NCBI RefSeq assembly: GCF_029962835.1
Contig: NC_080582.1
Location: 16,872,032-16,936,031 of the forward strand
Source of the DNA: Magnolia sinica
Taxonomy: Eukaryota > Streptophyta > Magnoliopsida > Magnoliales > Magnoliaceae
DNA: 64,000 nucleotides
Direction of reading: 5' to 3'
Shown: positions 45,514-57,434 of the stretch, one piece after another
How the letters are laid out: each line of letters begins with the position of its first letter
Position numbering within the stretch: the first letter of the stretch is position 1
Notes under the pieces: model-generated
What the model was told of the DNA's origin: nothing
What the model saw: the letters and a program-made list of their open reading frames with translations, nothing else
Database searches by the model: none
Made by a program: the position numbers and the translations under genes

Positions 45514-46770
45514 ATGGCTTAAGAAGATAGCAACCTCGAGGTTCTCCTCAATCAAGCATTGATAGAACTAGGAGGTGATTTGGCATAGGGAGGGACATGA
45601 TGAGGTCAATCACTGTCTATCTCAGGGATATCTACTCTAAATCCATGGAACTCTCTGGACTCCTCACAGAGCTTCCTCGAATTTACGAGGGATAAAAGCA
45701 TGAATAATTCTTAATAAATTCAAAATAATTTGATTGATGATAAAAAATGAATTTACAACCCTTTAAATAATGAGCTTAAACATATAGGATGGAGTTTTAG
45801 ACTTAGAATCTTAACTCTAACAACCTAAAAATGTGACTTACTATAAACAATATTATTTATAAACAGTCTCTATTCCTACTAGACTTTATGGTTTTTGGCA
45901 AAAAAAATAGTTAGTGTCCAATTTGAACCAACCACGTTATTCTCCTAACTTTTCTAAGCCCTTTTTATGGTGGGCATGACTTCTACAACTCAAAGGATCA
46001 AAAGTTATTATTGAACTAAAGCTTACTATTTATCATAAAAACAAAAATAAATGGGACTTTTGACCATTGATGAGATGGAATCTCGCAAATCTAGGATGGG
46101 CAATTGGCATAGCAGGGTTGGTTGGCTTAAGTAGCTTCTCCTACCCTAAAATCATACTTAATATGGTGAAAAACTCATCTTGGTTTGCGAGATACGACTG
46201 ATTTAAGGTTCTGACGGTCCAGATCATTTCCGCCTCTGATCAAGCCTTCTTTGATCCATCTTTCTCATGAAAGTCATGTCTGCGACCCTCTCTACATCAC
46301 GATCCCATGGAATTGGGCCCGTGCTTCTAATGAGACTGACAAAATCAATGGCACCAACGTATACTTACATGACTAGGTGATCGAGTGAGCCCGATGATGC
46401 CTCTTCGCTTAATTTATGGCAAGAAGCTGACTAGAATAGATGTGAAGCGTCACCACAGTTGTTTGTTTATCGGAAAGTGTTCGGTAGAGGAATTTATTTT
46501 CCAATGCCTCACACTCGATCAAAGACCATGCATTTGTAATAAAAATGTGGTCTCATTGGTGGGCCACGACCCGAACGGATGGAATTGGGACTTGAAATTT
46601 AAGTTGTGGAAGCAGGAAAGTAACGATAGCATGACTTACGTCTTATTTGGGCAATGGGCCCGTGTGGTCAGCCAGAACGGTTAGAAGACATACGGGAGAA
46701 CAGCTCATCATCTGCGGCTTCCCTTATGCAGGTGTTATGGATGGATGGCAAACCAGATCATGTAGTTGGA
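45514..46770 (+). pseudogene. B3-like paralogue, split by an insertion and carrying stops
   Basis: 45514-45580 matches the first 22 codons of the gene at 40070, but codon 3 is TAA. Homology resumes at 46301 ('cccatggaattgggcccgtg') and runs to about 46770. The 3' part keeps an open stretch (46385-46684) with 'HDPNGWNWDLKFKLWKQESN' and 'YVLFGQWARVVSQNG', then a Trp codon is TAG (46682-46684). A one-base shift breaks the frame near 46340. The 718 bp between the two parts is a mobile element (next entry). Tandem duplicate of the intact gene, now dead. Confidence 0.85.
45582..46299. mobile_element. 0.7-kb insertion element, copy 1 (in B3-like pseudogene)
   Basis: Starts 'ggcatagggagggacatgat' + 'gagg' and ends '..cctctctacatca'. 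Colinear with 62807-63480 over its whole length ('actctctggactcctcacag', 'ttctcctaacttttctaagc', 'tgatggaatctt/ctcgcaaat'). The interrupted gene gives the empty site by comparison with 40133-40145. Flanks TGATTT and CGATCC differ by transitions only. Confidence 0.75.
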
Positions 46771-46814
46771 GCACAAAGAGCAAGTTTAATTAGACTCTTT
46801 TTTTGGTGAGACCC

Positions 46815-47345
46815 TTATTATGAGGCTACTTTCATATATGTGTTTTATTACGATGCCATCCATCATTTTTGTCAGTTCATTTTAGGGAATGGTCGAAAAT
46901 GAAGCAAATACAAATCTCCGGTGAACCAAAACTTTACCGGGCCTGAAGTGAATGTATGTGGGTTATCCACACTGTCCATCCATTTTTCTAGATCATTTAT
47001 GGGGTTGAGACCAAAATTAAAGCATATACAAAGCTCAAGTGGACTATACCACAAGAAACAGTGGGATTAATGATTCCCACCATTGAAACCTGTTCATAAG
47101 GTCAAAAAGACGTGGATGAAGGGAAAAAACAAATATAAGCTCGATCCAAAACCTTAGTGGCCCGTAAGAATTTTTCAACAGTAGACGTTCAATTCACACT
47201 GTTTCCAGTAGTGTAGTCCATTTGAGCTTTGTATATGCTTCATTTTTGGGCTCAAGCCCTAAAATTATCTAGTAAAATGAATGGAAGGAGTGGATAAAAT
47301 ATATAAATCATGGTGGACCCCATAGAGTTACTCACTATGCAATCC
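46815..47345. repeat. Fold-back element copy plus a partial arm
   Basis: 46815-46935 is a single left arm; 46940-47345 is a full copy ('cacactgtccatccattttt' .. 'caagtggactataccacaag' against 'ccagtagtgtagtccatttg' .. 'agtggataaaatatataaat'). Confidence 0.65.
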
Positions 47346-47399
47346 ACTTCTATTCGGTGTATGCTGTGAACATCCAACGTCCGTGAGGTCTCCCTTCTT

Positions 47400-47560
47400 A
47401 GACCATTCATTTCTCTCGACCCTTAACACATGACAACCTCAACCCTTAATACATGACCACCTCGACCCTAACAACCTCAACCTGACAACCTCTACATTTA
47501 ATATGACCCTGACAATCTCGACCCTTGATATATGACAACCTCGACCCTGAATGTTGTTAT
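47400..47560. repeat. Minisatellite, left part
   Basis: Units of about 24 bp: 'cctcgacccttaatacatga' + 'ccac'. Continues on the far side of the hAT insertion at 53600-53960. Confidence 0.8.
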
Positions 47561-47905
47561 TTTATAAATATTAGAGCTTTACATGAGTCGAGCCGAGTCG
47601 AGTATTACCCAGCTCGTGCTCGGCTTGCACTGCCCGAGTCCCAGCTCGTACTCGGCTTGGCCTTCGAGCTTGGATGCCTAGCTCGTGCTCGGCTCGTCCG
47701 AGTTCGAGCAGATATCGAGCCGAGTTCGAGCAGAGTTTTCAAGTCGAGTAATCAAAGGTATTTATCGGGCGAACTGTGGCAGGAACGACCGACACCGTGC
47801 ATGGCATGGATGATCGGCAAGGACGAGCTGTGGCACCGAACGAGCAGCAGGGACAAGTTACGGCAACGGAAGATGCAAGGATGAAGAAGAAGAAACTAAA
47901 GGCAA

Positions 47906-47960
<55 letters not shown>

Positions 47961-48030
47961 AGAGGGAGAGGGTGCGAGAGAGACAGAAAGGTCGTTGGAC
48001 AGGTGAGGGAAGAAGAGGGACAGCTGGACT

Positions 48031-50676
48031 GTAACACCTCGGTTCCCGAAACCTAAGTACACTACTCGTGTTCCAAGAACACGAGCGTTAACCTTTGAAA
48101 ACACTCAAATTCGACGTACATTTTTTTCTTTTTATCTTTTTATCAGAGTTAATAAACAAGTGGGACAAAAACAATTAAGTTTAAGAGTGAGTCCAAATAT
48201 ACACAACTAAATGTTCTTGTGGTTACTCAAAAACTTATACATACCAATCTCTTAATCTTTATAAACAAAACAGTATAAATTTAATACAAGTAAAATCAGG
48301 AATGGAGAGTCACAAGATCATCTGGCTCCTCCCATTCCACATGAACACCAGCATATGCATCCTCTATGTATCCTGCACATTGAATATGGTTCGATAGCGT
48401 CAATGGCTATCTAGTGAGGTATACCCCTCAAAATTTATCGTATCATGAAGATAATCAAGCATAGTTAACAAATGCGGTGTATAACAAATATTACACAATG
48501 ATTATCATGGAAATCAGATCAGGTTCATCAGATACACATTCATTAAATAAATTTCACGAAGATGATCTTGTTTAAATGCATGGATGCATGCACATGCTCA
48601 CAGACCTGGGGATGCACATCCAACTGGTAAAAAGTCGCCCGAGGAGAACTAGACACTCGGAAAAGTACTCAAAGGTACGCCCAAGGATATCCAGTCACCC
48701 GAAAAATACTATGATATATAAATCACCCAAGGAGGACTAGTCACTCAGAAAAGTACACAAAGGTACGCCCAAGGAGAACAAACCACTCGGAAAAGATCAT
48801 AATAATATATAGATCGCCCAATGAGGATTAGTCACTCAAAAAAGTATACAAAGGTACACCTAAGGAGAACTAACCACCTGGAAAAGACCATAATAATATA
48901 TATATCGCCCAAGGAAGATTAGTCACCCGAAAAAATACACAAAGGTACACCCAAGGAGAACTAACCACCTGGAAAAGACTATAATATATAGATCGCCCAA
49001 GGAGATCTAGCCACCCGAAAAAGTACTCAAGATAAGCCCAAGGAGAACTAATCACCTGGAAAAGACCACATGCCATAAAAATGCATGATTAGCCCAACCA
49101 TTATTATTCCAATTTCAGACAATCCATTTAAGAAGGCTCAAAGGTCACTATGGGGGATTTGTCACCCAGCATAGGCCGACAGTTCAGACATAGTATCCCA
49201 TTCCACCATCCCTGGCTCATAAGACTAACAAATATGGTGTTTAAAGGTAACCTATTTAACTAGTGGTCAGTATTAATTAAACAAGTGGAACTTACTATCG
49301 AAAATCATCCATAAAAGCCACTTAGGGTAATTATTCTATCAAGGCCACAAAGGGCAAACATACAATCAAGCCACATAGGGCAACTAGCCAATCGAAGCCA
49401 CATAGGGAAAATAGTCCATTAAAGGATACAGAGAAAGGGATTGGCCCCAAAAGCCACAAAGGCATAAAGATTTCTCAGATAGTAAGTCCACAACAAACTT
49501 TGATTTAATTTATTAGATAGAATGACCACTAGTTAGAGGACCTCCATAAACACCGTCATATCATCCCAAGTAGTAAAACGAGACACGTACAATGTCAATA
49601 GTATTCACACATGCAAAATGTACATTTAAAATCAAAACAGGGATATTTGCAATCTAAAGCATGTCCAATCATGGAATTTAATTCAGTTATCAAATATTTA
49701 TAAAGAATCACTCAATTTGAACTAACATTTATCATCATTTCTATATGATATGTTATTAAGAAATCAATAAGATAAATGAATGAATATAATTAAACAATGA
49801 TAACTATCATGATGTAAAAAGGCTTGAAGGGTGATCCTCACCTTTCAAGTCGAATTTTCTTGCTTATGTTGCATCCTAAACATGGTGACTCACTTGAGTT
49901 GGTTTCCAACACAACTCGATACCAATTTCGTGATCTAAGGGGGCATTTGGGAGTCAACATTCCCTACATTTCAATTAAAGGTCTAGGTTAGCTTAATACA
50001 AGATTTAACTCTAAAATTTATGAGATCAGAACTCACCAAACTAGATTGTTGACTCAGTGACTTGACTCAGGCGAGTCACATGACCTCCACTCCTTCTCCT
50101 TTCTTCTTCCTTTCCTTCCTTTTTCTTTCCTTCTTTTACTACTCTGCTGTGAACTTCCAGTAGGGTTTAGACCCAGCCAAATAGTGGGTCAGAGGCCCGA
50201 CTCGGTTTTGAACTGAGTCAACTCAGTGACTCGCTTCTCTTCTCCTCTTCTTTTCTTTTTCTTCTCTCATTCCCTCTTCTTTCCTCACTTCTGTTTCTCT
50301 GCTTTCTGAGCTGGTCAACAAGGAGCTTGGCCACAGACCTGATTCATCAGATGTGTCCTGGTTCAACCCAGCACCTGCCAACTCGGTTGGACTCGTTGCA
50401 ACCGAGTCAGGGAGAGGAATCAGAACCGAACAGGCCACCACTCCCTCTCCAAGCCCTTCTTCTCTGCTTCTTCCTCTTCTTTCTTGCATCTTCCTTTCTT
50501 TTCCTTTCTTTCTCTCTCCCAGCTGGAGAATGTCCATCAGCGGTAACCTGACTCGGTCTAGCCTCAGCTCGATTCGAGCTGGGATGGCAGCGCACCCTCT
50601 TCCTCTCTTCATTCCATCTTTCTGCTCTTCTTCCCCATTTCCTTTCTATTTTCTCCTTCTTTTCTTCCTCCTCCTC

Positions 50677-50711
<35 letters not shown>

Positions 50712-53145
50712 ACTAAAGCATGCCTGAACTCGGTCCAGACTCGGACCGAGTCGACTCAACCCATTGCGGTATGGCAGACGGCGCAATCTCCCTATCTCTT
50801 ATTTCCTTTCCCTATTTCGGAAAGGTTGCCCCTAAAAAATAGCTATTTATAGTCAGCCTAAATCTGATTCTAAAATCGTCCAGCCCAACTAATCTAGAGA
50901 TTAGTTATAGATTTTTAATCCACTAATCGACAACTCTATTTGACTCTAACCACTGATTTCATCTTGATCAGTTTGCAATCCTTAATCCACTTGCACTAAT
51001 GAGTTACTGGGATGCTAGCCCACCTAAGGGTTAGCTTTGATCAAGGTTTAAGGGTCCAAGGCTGATGTGTGGTTTTCCCAGTCGATCGAGGAAGATGACT
51101 CCCTTAATAATGGTAAAACTCGAAAGGTAAGTAAATCCGATGATCTGGATGGTCTGATCGGTGTAGATTTATACTCCGATCCTTGTAGAACCCATGTTTT
51201 GGACGGACAATCAATATCCCAAACATCTCTCGTTCCGCACCCCATTTCTCGAGTCAACAAGATCTCGCACGATATCTACTAGCTAAATGTCGTGGCGATT
51301 CTAAAGCCCTAATTTTGACACTTAAGATGATCCAAGATCGTTTCTAGAAGGATCCTAACGGCTGGGATAATGCCAGCAGTCTAACAGAAAAGATTCCCTT
51401 GAAGCTTCCCTAGCGGCGAAGAGAAGCAACGTTGGTTGCCCTAAGAGGAATGGTTTAGATGGTGTTCATCCAACGACTGAGGATGTAGGAGGTTAGGGTT
51501 GACAACTGGCAAACAAGAGGAGAAACGGAGTTTTCCGTTTTTGGAAAATGCCACACGCACTCCTGTCTTGTGCATGTGATTGCGTACATGCGCACGTGCT
51601 TACACGTGTGAGACGAGTTGGGTTTTAGTCAAACCGACCCTCCGAACCAGATTAACGGTTTAGATTTTGATGATGGAGCATGAGGTGGGCCACAGATCAT
51701 GCACAAGCTAGCCAGTTTAAACAGCTTAGGCAGAAGACTAAAAAAGTGCCTTTAACTGCGCCTCTTTTCTTTCCTAGGAAACCCTAAAACGCAGCAATAA
51801 TGGAGGGCTAGGATGAATTCATTTCAATGGCTGGGGTTCGAAAGGGGTTTTTCTTGGATTTGCCAGCTTGTCAGAAAGAAAATCTTCCATTTTTAGAAAG
51901 CGTTGTACACACGCCTGTTTTGTGTCAGTGATCGCAAGCACGTGCCTTCATATCAGCATGGAATAAGACCTAGGGTTAGGTCGGATCTGAGGTTTGTGCA
52001 TGATGGACGGTTTAGATCTTTCTTATCGTTGAAGTTGGTGGGCCACGATTAGCTCTAGCGAGGCAGGCTGCAAGCATTGTGATCGTGCCTATGTGTAGAA
52101 GAATTCGTGTTGTGGTTGGATTCTTGGACCGCACGCGATGGACGGTTCGGATCCACCCAATGATTACCGTGGTGGGACCCATTTTGAACAACGGATGACC
52201 GTCCGTTTAAAATAGATCTGGCAGGAAAGGAGACTTTCCCCTTTTTTTGCAAATTCCTCGGGTCAGTGCCCGGTCTGGCCTGTTGACCGGTTCGGTGTGC
52301 TGCAGGTGCACATGCTATCGTGCACACAACACCTGTGTGGGGTCCATATGGATGTCTTTGACAAATCCAGTCCGTCAGTTTATTTTTCAAGATCATATTA
52401 GGGCAGAGGTTTGAAGGTGAGGCAGATCCATAGCTTAGGTAGACCATAATGACTAAAATATGGCCTTTAAGCGCCAATTATCATCGATCTGATGATTGGA
52501 TCGGTTTTAATTTGTATATTAAGGGTAATAATGGTCCACAAAGTTGATTAGTGAAATCCACTTCATCCGTTTGTCTTGAATAGGTTTGTTGTGCCCTCCC
52601 ACCAAAGTTGAGGTGGATCCAATGTTTAGATGGGCGATACGTTTAGATTTCGGCCTTCTAGTTGTAGATTCTTGTCAATCCGATGGTCAAATTGCATTTG
52701 ATCTGGTCGTCAATGGTTGTAATGGTCCTAGGGTCTACCTAGATGGGATTCAATGGTTAAATTAGTGGTCCAATGGGCTACGTGTGATGATTGCGAGTTA
52801 CACCAAGATCTAGGTCTATTGATCAACTATTTGTATGATTTAGATTGCCACAGATGACTTCATTTAATTGATATGAATTAGGCATACTAGATTTGTTTTG
52901 ATTCAGGGTTAATGATCCTTTAGCACTAAAGTTTTGTTTAAGTAGCCTGTAGAGCTTTTCAGCTAGCTAAGTGAGGGTGTATGGTAGGCCGTTACTAACC
53001 AAAATCGGATAGTTGAGATGGGCAAATAAATAGGTGGTTGGGCAATGGTGTACAGAGTAGATTTTTTTACATGACTCCATGCATATGCATATATTAATTA
53101 GGTATCCAAGGTAAACACCCAAGTATAGAAAGTATGGGGTGTTAC
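48031..53145 (+). repeat. Long LTR-like insertion (TGTAACACC .. GGTGTTACA)
   Basis: Begins TGTAACACCTCGGTTCCC and ends 'tatggggtgttaca', giving a short inverted terminal repeat with TG..CA ends. Flanks TGGAC and CGGAC agree at 4 of 5. Interior strings such as 'ggctcctcccattccacatg' and 'gttcgatagcgtcaatggct' are ones I associate with long gypsy LTRs. 5.1 kb is long for one LTR, and 49990-50770 looks like an added ACTCG-rich and CT-rich insertion. No pol or gag is present, so this is best read as a solo LTR. Confidence 0.6.
48620..49075 (+). repeat. ~91-bp minisatellite in the LTR
   Basis: 'caaaggtacgcccaaggaga' anchors recur at 48670, 48758, 48849 and 48940; each unit alternates 'actagtcactcggaaaag' and 'actaaccacctggaaaag'. 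About five copies, followed at 49315-49430 by shorter 'aagccacataggg' repeats. Confidence 0.8.
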
Positions 53146-53599
53146 ACGGACAGGGTGATCGAGTGGCTAGGACGGCCAATGGGAGAGAGGGGAACGAGCA
53201 CTGGACGCCGAACGAGCGCTGGGATGGGCTGGATGGCCGATGGGATGGCTGAGAGAGGGTATGGGCTAAGGGGTTTTTTTTTTTTTTTTTTTTAAAGGGT
53301 TGGGTTTTTTTTTTGTTTTGAACGGGCGTTAGGAAAGAAGGGGCGGGCTTAGGGTTTTTTGTTTTGAGGTTTATATACCCCTGGTCGATTACCGAGTCGA
53401 GTCCGAGTCGAGTCATTTTTTAGTACTATTCGAGTCAAGCAGGGTCGAGCTCATGCTCGGCTCGAACTCAATTCGAGCATAAAAAATTAGCTCGTGCTCG
53501 GCTCGAACTCATTTCGAGCCGAGTTGAGTCGAGCAAGTTACCGAGCTAACTCTACTCGTGTACAACTGTAATAAAAATAACCAATTTATTAATGAAAAG

Positions 53600-53960
53600 A
53601 CCAAATCTCGACTCTTAAAACATGATAACCTCGACCCTTAACATATGATAAACTCGACCCTAAAAACCTCGACCCTCAATACATGATAATCTCGATCCTT
53701 AACACATGACAAACTCGACCCTCAACACATGATAGATAGCCTCGACTTTGAGCGTTGTTTTTATCTATTATTATCTAAAAATAATCGAGTTATTAATGAC
53801 AGGAAGAAACCTCGATCCTCAACACATAGCAACGTCGACCCTTAACACATGACAACCTTGACCTCGATAACCTCGACCCTCAACACATTACAACCTTGAC
53901 CCCTAACACATGACAACCTCGACACTTAACACATAACGAATTCAACTCTAACCCTTAACA
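53600..53960. repeat. Minisatellite, right part
   Basis: About twelve imperfect units of 'aacctcgaccctcaacacat' + 'gac'. Two inverted units ('tgtgttaagggttgagattg') follow at 53996-54050. Confidence 0.8.
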
Positions 53961-54659
53961 CTATAAGTACATCATCTATGGGGCCCACAATCGAGTATGT
54001 GTTAAGGGTTGAGATTGTCATGTGTTAAAGTTCTCGGTTGTCATGCGTTATGGGTTGTGGGGCCCATCATGGGATATATGTCAAATATCTATGCTATCTA
54101 TTGGAATTTAATTTAATGTCATTGTAGGTTTTCAATTTCACTACTTTTTATGACCAAATAATGAGTAACATCCAAGGTGGACCCCACCATAAGAAAATAG
54201 TTAGGAGTGAATGGCCATCAGACACTGTTATTGGTTGTTATGGGTCATCGCGGATGTACTACACTACAAGAAAACTTCTAAGGGCGTTTGTACACTGTTT
54301 ATGGGGTTCATCATCGCATATGTGCAGAATCCACTCCATCCATTAACTTCAGAATTTCATGGAAAGCCATTGTTGGAAGCATGATCAACATCTGTCGGCT
54401 ACATTGACCATGTCATAAGAAAATAGTTCGTATCGAATGAACATTGTTATAAGTTATATCAAGTTTTGTAGGACACAAAAAGATCATGTCAGCAAGAAGT
54501 TAGCATCTTTCTATATAAATAAAGGACTACAAAGAAAATAAACGGATTAGATTTAGATTCCAATAGGCCTAATAACAACCTTCGTCTATATTACTAACTC
54601 AAGATTGAATACCACGTAACTTCTTCCTCGCTCAAAAACCATACAACTACTAATACAAG
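53961..54659. other. Intergenic DNA with fold-back fragments
   Basis: 54060-54300 has the 'ggggcccatcatgggatata' type arm; nothing coding. Confidence 0.5.
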
Positions 54660-54689
54660 GACCAATACAAGAAAAGGAGGCTTTAGCTT

Positions 54690-55375
54690 CAAATTTTTAG
54701 CCTCGGTTGAAAAAATGGAGGCTAAATGTGTTTTTTAGCCTCGGTTGCTAAGGAACTGAGGCTAAAAGTTCATTTTTTGTTTCATTTGCTAGGGAACTGA
54801 GGCTAAAAGTATACTTTTTAGCCTTAGTTGCATAGTAACTGAGGCGAAAGGTTTACTTTTTAGCCTCAGTTATATAGGAACCGAGGCGAAAGGTCTACTT
54901 TTTAGCCTCAATTGCATGGGAACCGAGGCGAAAGAGCTACTTTTTAGCCTCTGTTGCTAGGGAACTGAGGCTAAAAGTCTACTTTTTAGCCTCAGTTGCA
55001 TAGTAACTGAGGCGAAAGATCTACTTTTTAGCCGTAGTTGTATATGAACCGAGGCAAAAGGTCTACTTTTTGGCCTTGGTTGGATAGGAACCAAGGTGAA
55101 AGGTCTACTTTTTAGCCTCAATTGCATATGAAACGTCTACTTTTTAACCTCAGTTGCATAAGAACCAAAGTGAAAGGTCTACCTTTTAGCATCAATTGCA
55201 TAGGAATGGAGGTAAAAGGTCTACTTTTTAGCCTCGGTTCCTGGGTCTATATTTTAGCCTCAATTGCATGGGAACCAAGGCCAAAGGCCTACATTTTAGC
55301 CTCAGTTACATAGGAACCGAGGCCAAAAGTCTACTTTTTAGCCTCTCTTGCATAGGAACCATAGCTAAAAGTCTA
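54690..55375. repeat. CACTA sub-terminal repeat array, left
   Basis: About fifteen units of roughly 43 bp, 'actttttagcctcagttgca' + 'taggaactgaggctaaaagtct'. Each unit is itself a stem-loop: 'tagcctcagtt' pairs with 'aactgaggcta' around 'gcatagg'. Mutations in one stem side are often present ('gaggcgaaag'). Confidence 0.9.
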
Positions 55376-55990
55376 CATTTAAGAATATTGAAAAAAATTG
55401 AAAAGTCTACATTTAAGAATATTGAAAAAAATTGAGAATCTGTAAACAATTAATAATTTTTAAAATTTTTGACAATTGTGAAAAAAATTGAGACAATTGT
55501 GAATGAATTGAGAATTTTGAAAAAAAAATTGAGAGTTTTGAAAAAAAATTGAATTTTGAATTTTCTAAGAACTAAGAATTTTTTAAAAATTTGAGAACTT
55601 TTAAAAAATTAAGAATAAAAAAAAGATAATTATGAAAAAGTATGAATTTTTTTAAAAAATTGAGAATTTTTAAAAAATTAAGAATTTTGAAATTTTTTGA
55701 AATTTTTGAAAAAAATAAGAATTTTGAATTTGAGAATCTCAAAAGAAATTGGAAAATATTAAAAAATTGAGAAATTTCAAATAATTGAAAATTCTGAAAA
55801 AAATTAAGAATTTCTAAAACTATTAAGAATTGATTTTTTTTATTTTTTATTTTTGATAATTTTGAAAAAACTGAGAATTTTAATTTTTTATTGATAAATT
55901 TCAACAAATTGATAATCTTGAAAAAATTTAGAATTAAAAAAAAAAAAGAATCTTGATTTTTTTCTTTTTGAGAATTTTCATAAAATTGAT
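55376..55990. repeat. A/T-rich low-complexity tract
   Basis: 600 bp built of 'gaattttgaaaaaaattgag' variants; any open frame here is Lys/Asn/Phe low complexity and not a gene. Confidence 0.8.
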
Positions 55991-56342
55991 AAGATTAAGA
56001 ATTAATTTTAGTGCAGGAACCCAAAAATGAAATAGATCCAAATCTCATTTCGGGCCTGCAAATGAACGGACGAGATTTCCGCATTGCCTGCCACGTGTAC
56101 CGTAGAGAGACGAGTATACCATGTTCCGTTTCTTACAGATCCAGTATGTCATCTCCGTGGCTTTTATTCATTTTGGAACTTGGAAGCTCGAAGCAGAGCT
56201 CTCTCTCAAAAGCCCTAAGCGCCGAAAGGAAAACAGAACGAAATCACGTTTTACTTCTGTAATTCTATCTGTCAAAATCCCCAAATTTTGAAAGGAAAAC
56301 TGATCGAAATCGCGTTTAACTTTTGCAATTCGATCCTTTACA

Positions 56343-56398
56343 ATGCCTGGAAACGTCAATTCTGTCCTCCACACCAGCAATCTCTTCGCCGATTTCAG
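56343..56398 (+). pseudogene. Possible captured first exon, gene unknown
   Basis: ATG 56343 opens 'MPGNVNSVLHTSNLFADF' and meets a splice donor 'cag/gtactc' at 56399. It is preceded by a leader-like stretch ('ctctctctcaaaagccctaa'). I do not recognise the protein; it may be the 5' end of one of the captured genes or of a third. Confidence 0.3.
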
Positions 56399-57350
56399 GT
56401 ACTCGTTCTTTCTTTTTTTCTACTGATTTCTCAACTGAAATCCTCTCGAAAATCAGAAATCGGGGCAGAAATCTCTCATTTTCGTGCGTTTTCTCCATTT
56501 GGCCGTTCAAAATCCAATTTCCGCGTTTTTTGGTTCGACTGCCTTGAGCATGAACTCCTCACCATCATCAAAGGTGATATTTCTCCAGCAGGTGGTTCGG
56601 GCTCTCATTGCCATCCACTTTTTCGCCGATTGGAACGGCAGATCAATGTCGTCATTTGGCGAAAGGGGTTTTTTTGAAACCCTAGCATGGTAGGAAGCGT
56701 GGAAGCAGCGTACGCTCGATGGAGCAGGGGTGGAAGTCGAGACTGGGAGCAACCGTAGAAGATGGTGGCCGAAGGTCTGGATCGAGGATTTGAGTAAGCC
56801 ACGTCATAGGATGACGGATTTAATGGCTGCCTGAGGCTCATGGGTCACTGATTTTTGAGGGTTGCCGGATTTAATGGAGGATTGAAGACGGAAGCCAACG
56901 AAGAAGAAGGCTCTGTGATTTTACGATCTGCGACGGTGGTGGACTGACAATTGGAGCAGAGCTCTGCTCTTTGTTATTGTAGGTGCGGGTGAAGGCCCTG
57001 TTCTTGCACCAACTCAGGAAGACTTGTTGAGTTGACTCGATGTGGTCCATTTGCTAGCTGTGACAACAGTAAGTCCTTTGATTGTGAAGCTTGCCTTTCC
57101 TATTATCTAAACATGCTTGTTCTGTTTATCTCGTTGCTGAAAATAAATCAATTCCTCCATTTGCACTGATCCATTCTTATGTGTGCGGAGGGTCTGTTGC
57201 CGGATTTTTCTCTATTCAGTTAGATGTTTCATTTCATTTATCAATGGTTTAACTAAGTATATATGGAAATATCTGATGAGCAGCATAAATGAAGTCCCAT
57301 AAAGAATGGAGATATGCAATTCTCAAAATTCTTGTTACTGATGGATGCAA

Positions 57351-57434
57351 AACTGAATATGTACTGCAACAGTGCCATTGGCACTCTCCTGAACTGAATA
57401 TGTAGTGCAACAATGCCATTGGCACTCTCCTCAA
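57351..57434. repeat. 41-bp tandem duplication
   Basis: 'aactgaatatgtactgcaac' + 'agtgccattggcactctcct' twice in a row; 'tgccattggca' is a small palindrome in each. Confidence 0.8.

Larger units (their letters stand above)
47572..53570. mobile_element. hAT element carrying a nested LTR-like insertion
   Basis: Left end 'tagagctttacatgagtcga' and complement of the right end 'tacagttgtacacgagtaga' form the inverted repeat. The 8-bp flanks ATAAATAT (47564-47571) and ATAAAAAT (53571-53578) match at 7 positions. Sub-terminal zones are full of 'gctcgtgctcggctcga'. The element's own DNA is 47572-48030 and 53146-53570 (about 0.9 kb); a (GA)n run lies at 47909-47957. It sits inside the 'cctcgaccc' minisatellite. 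Confidence 0.75.

Noticed and set aside
48620-49075. Regular direct repeats that could suggest a CRISPR array
   Set aside because: Units are ~91 bp, imperfect, without unique spacers, inside a plant LTR.
50223-50727. Overlapping frames on both strands rich in Arg/Lys/Glu or Ser/Leu/Phe
   Set aside because: CT-rich low-complexity DNA within the LTR-like insertion; no domain.
52310-52460. Complete fold-back element in the LTR-like insertion
   Set aside because: Only one arm is recognisable; no complementary right arm found.
47572-53570. Treating the whole 6 kb as one intact autonomous hAT element
   Set aside because: No transposase inside, and the interior has its own TG..CA ends with flank duplication.
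55572-55907. 111-codon minus-strand frame
   Set aside because: Low-complexity A/T-rich repeat in the CACTA element.
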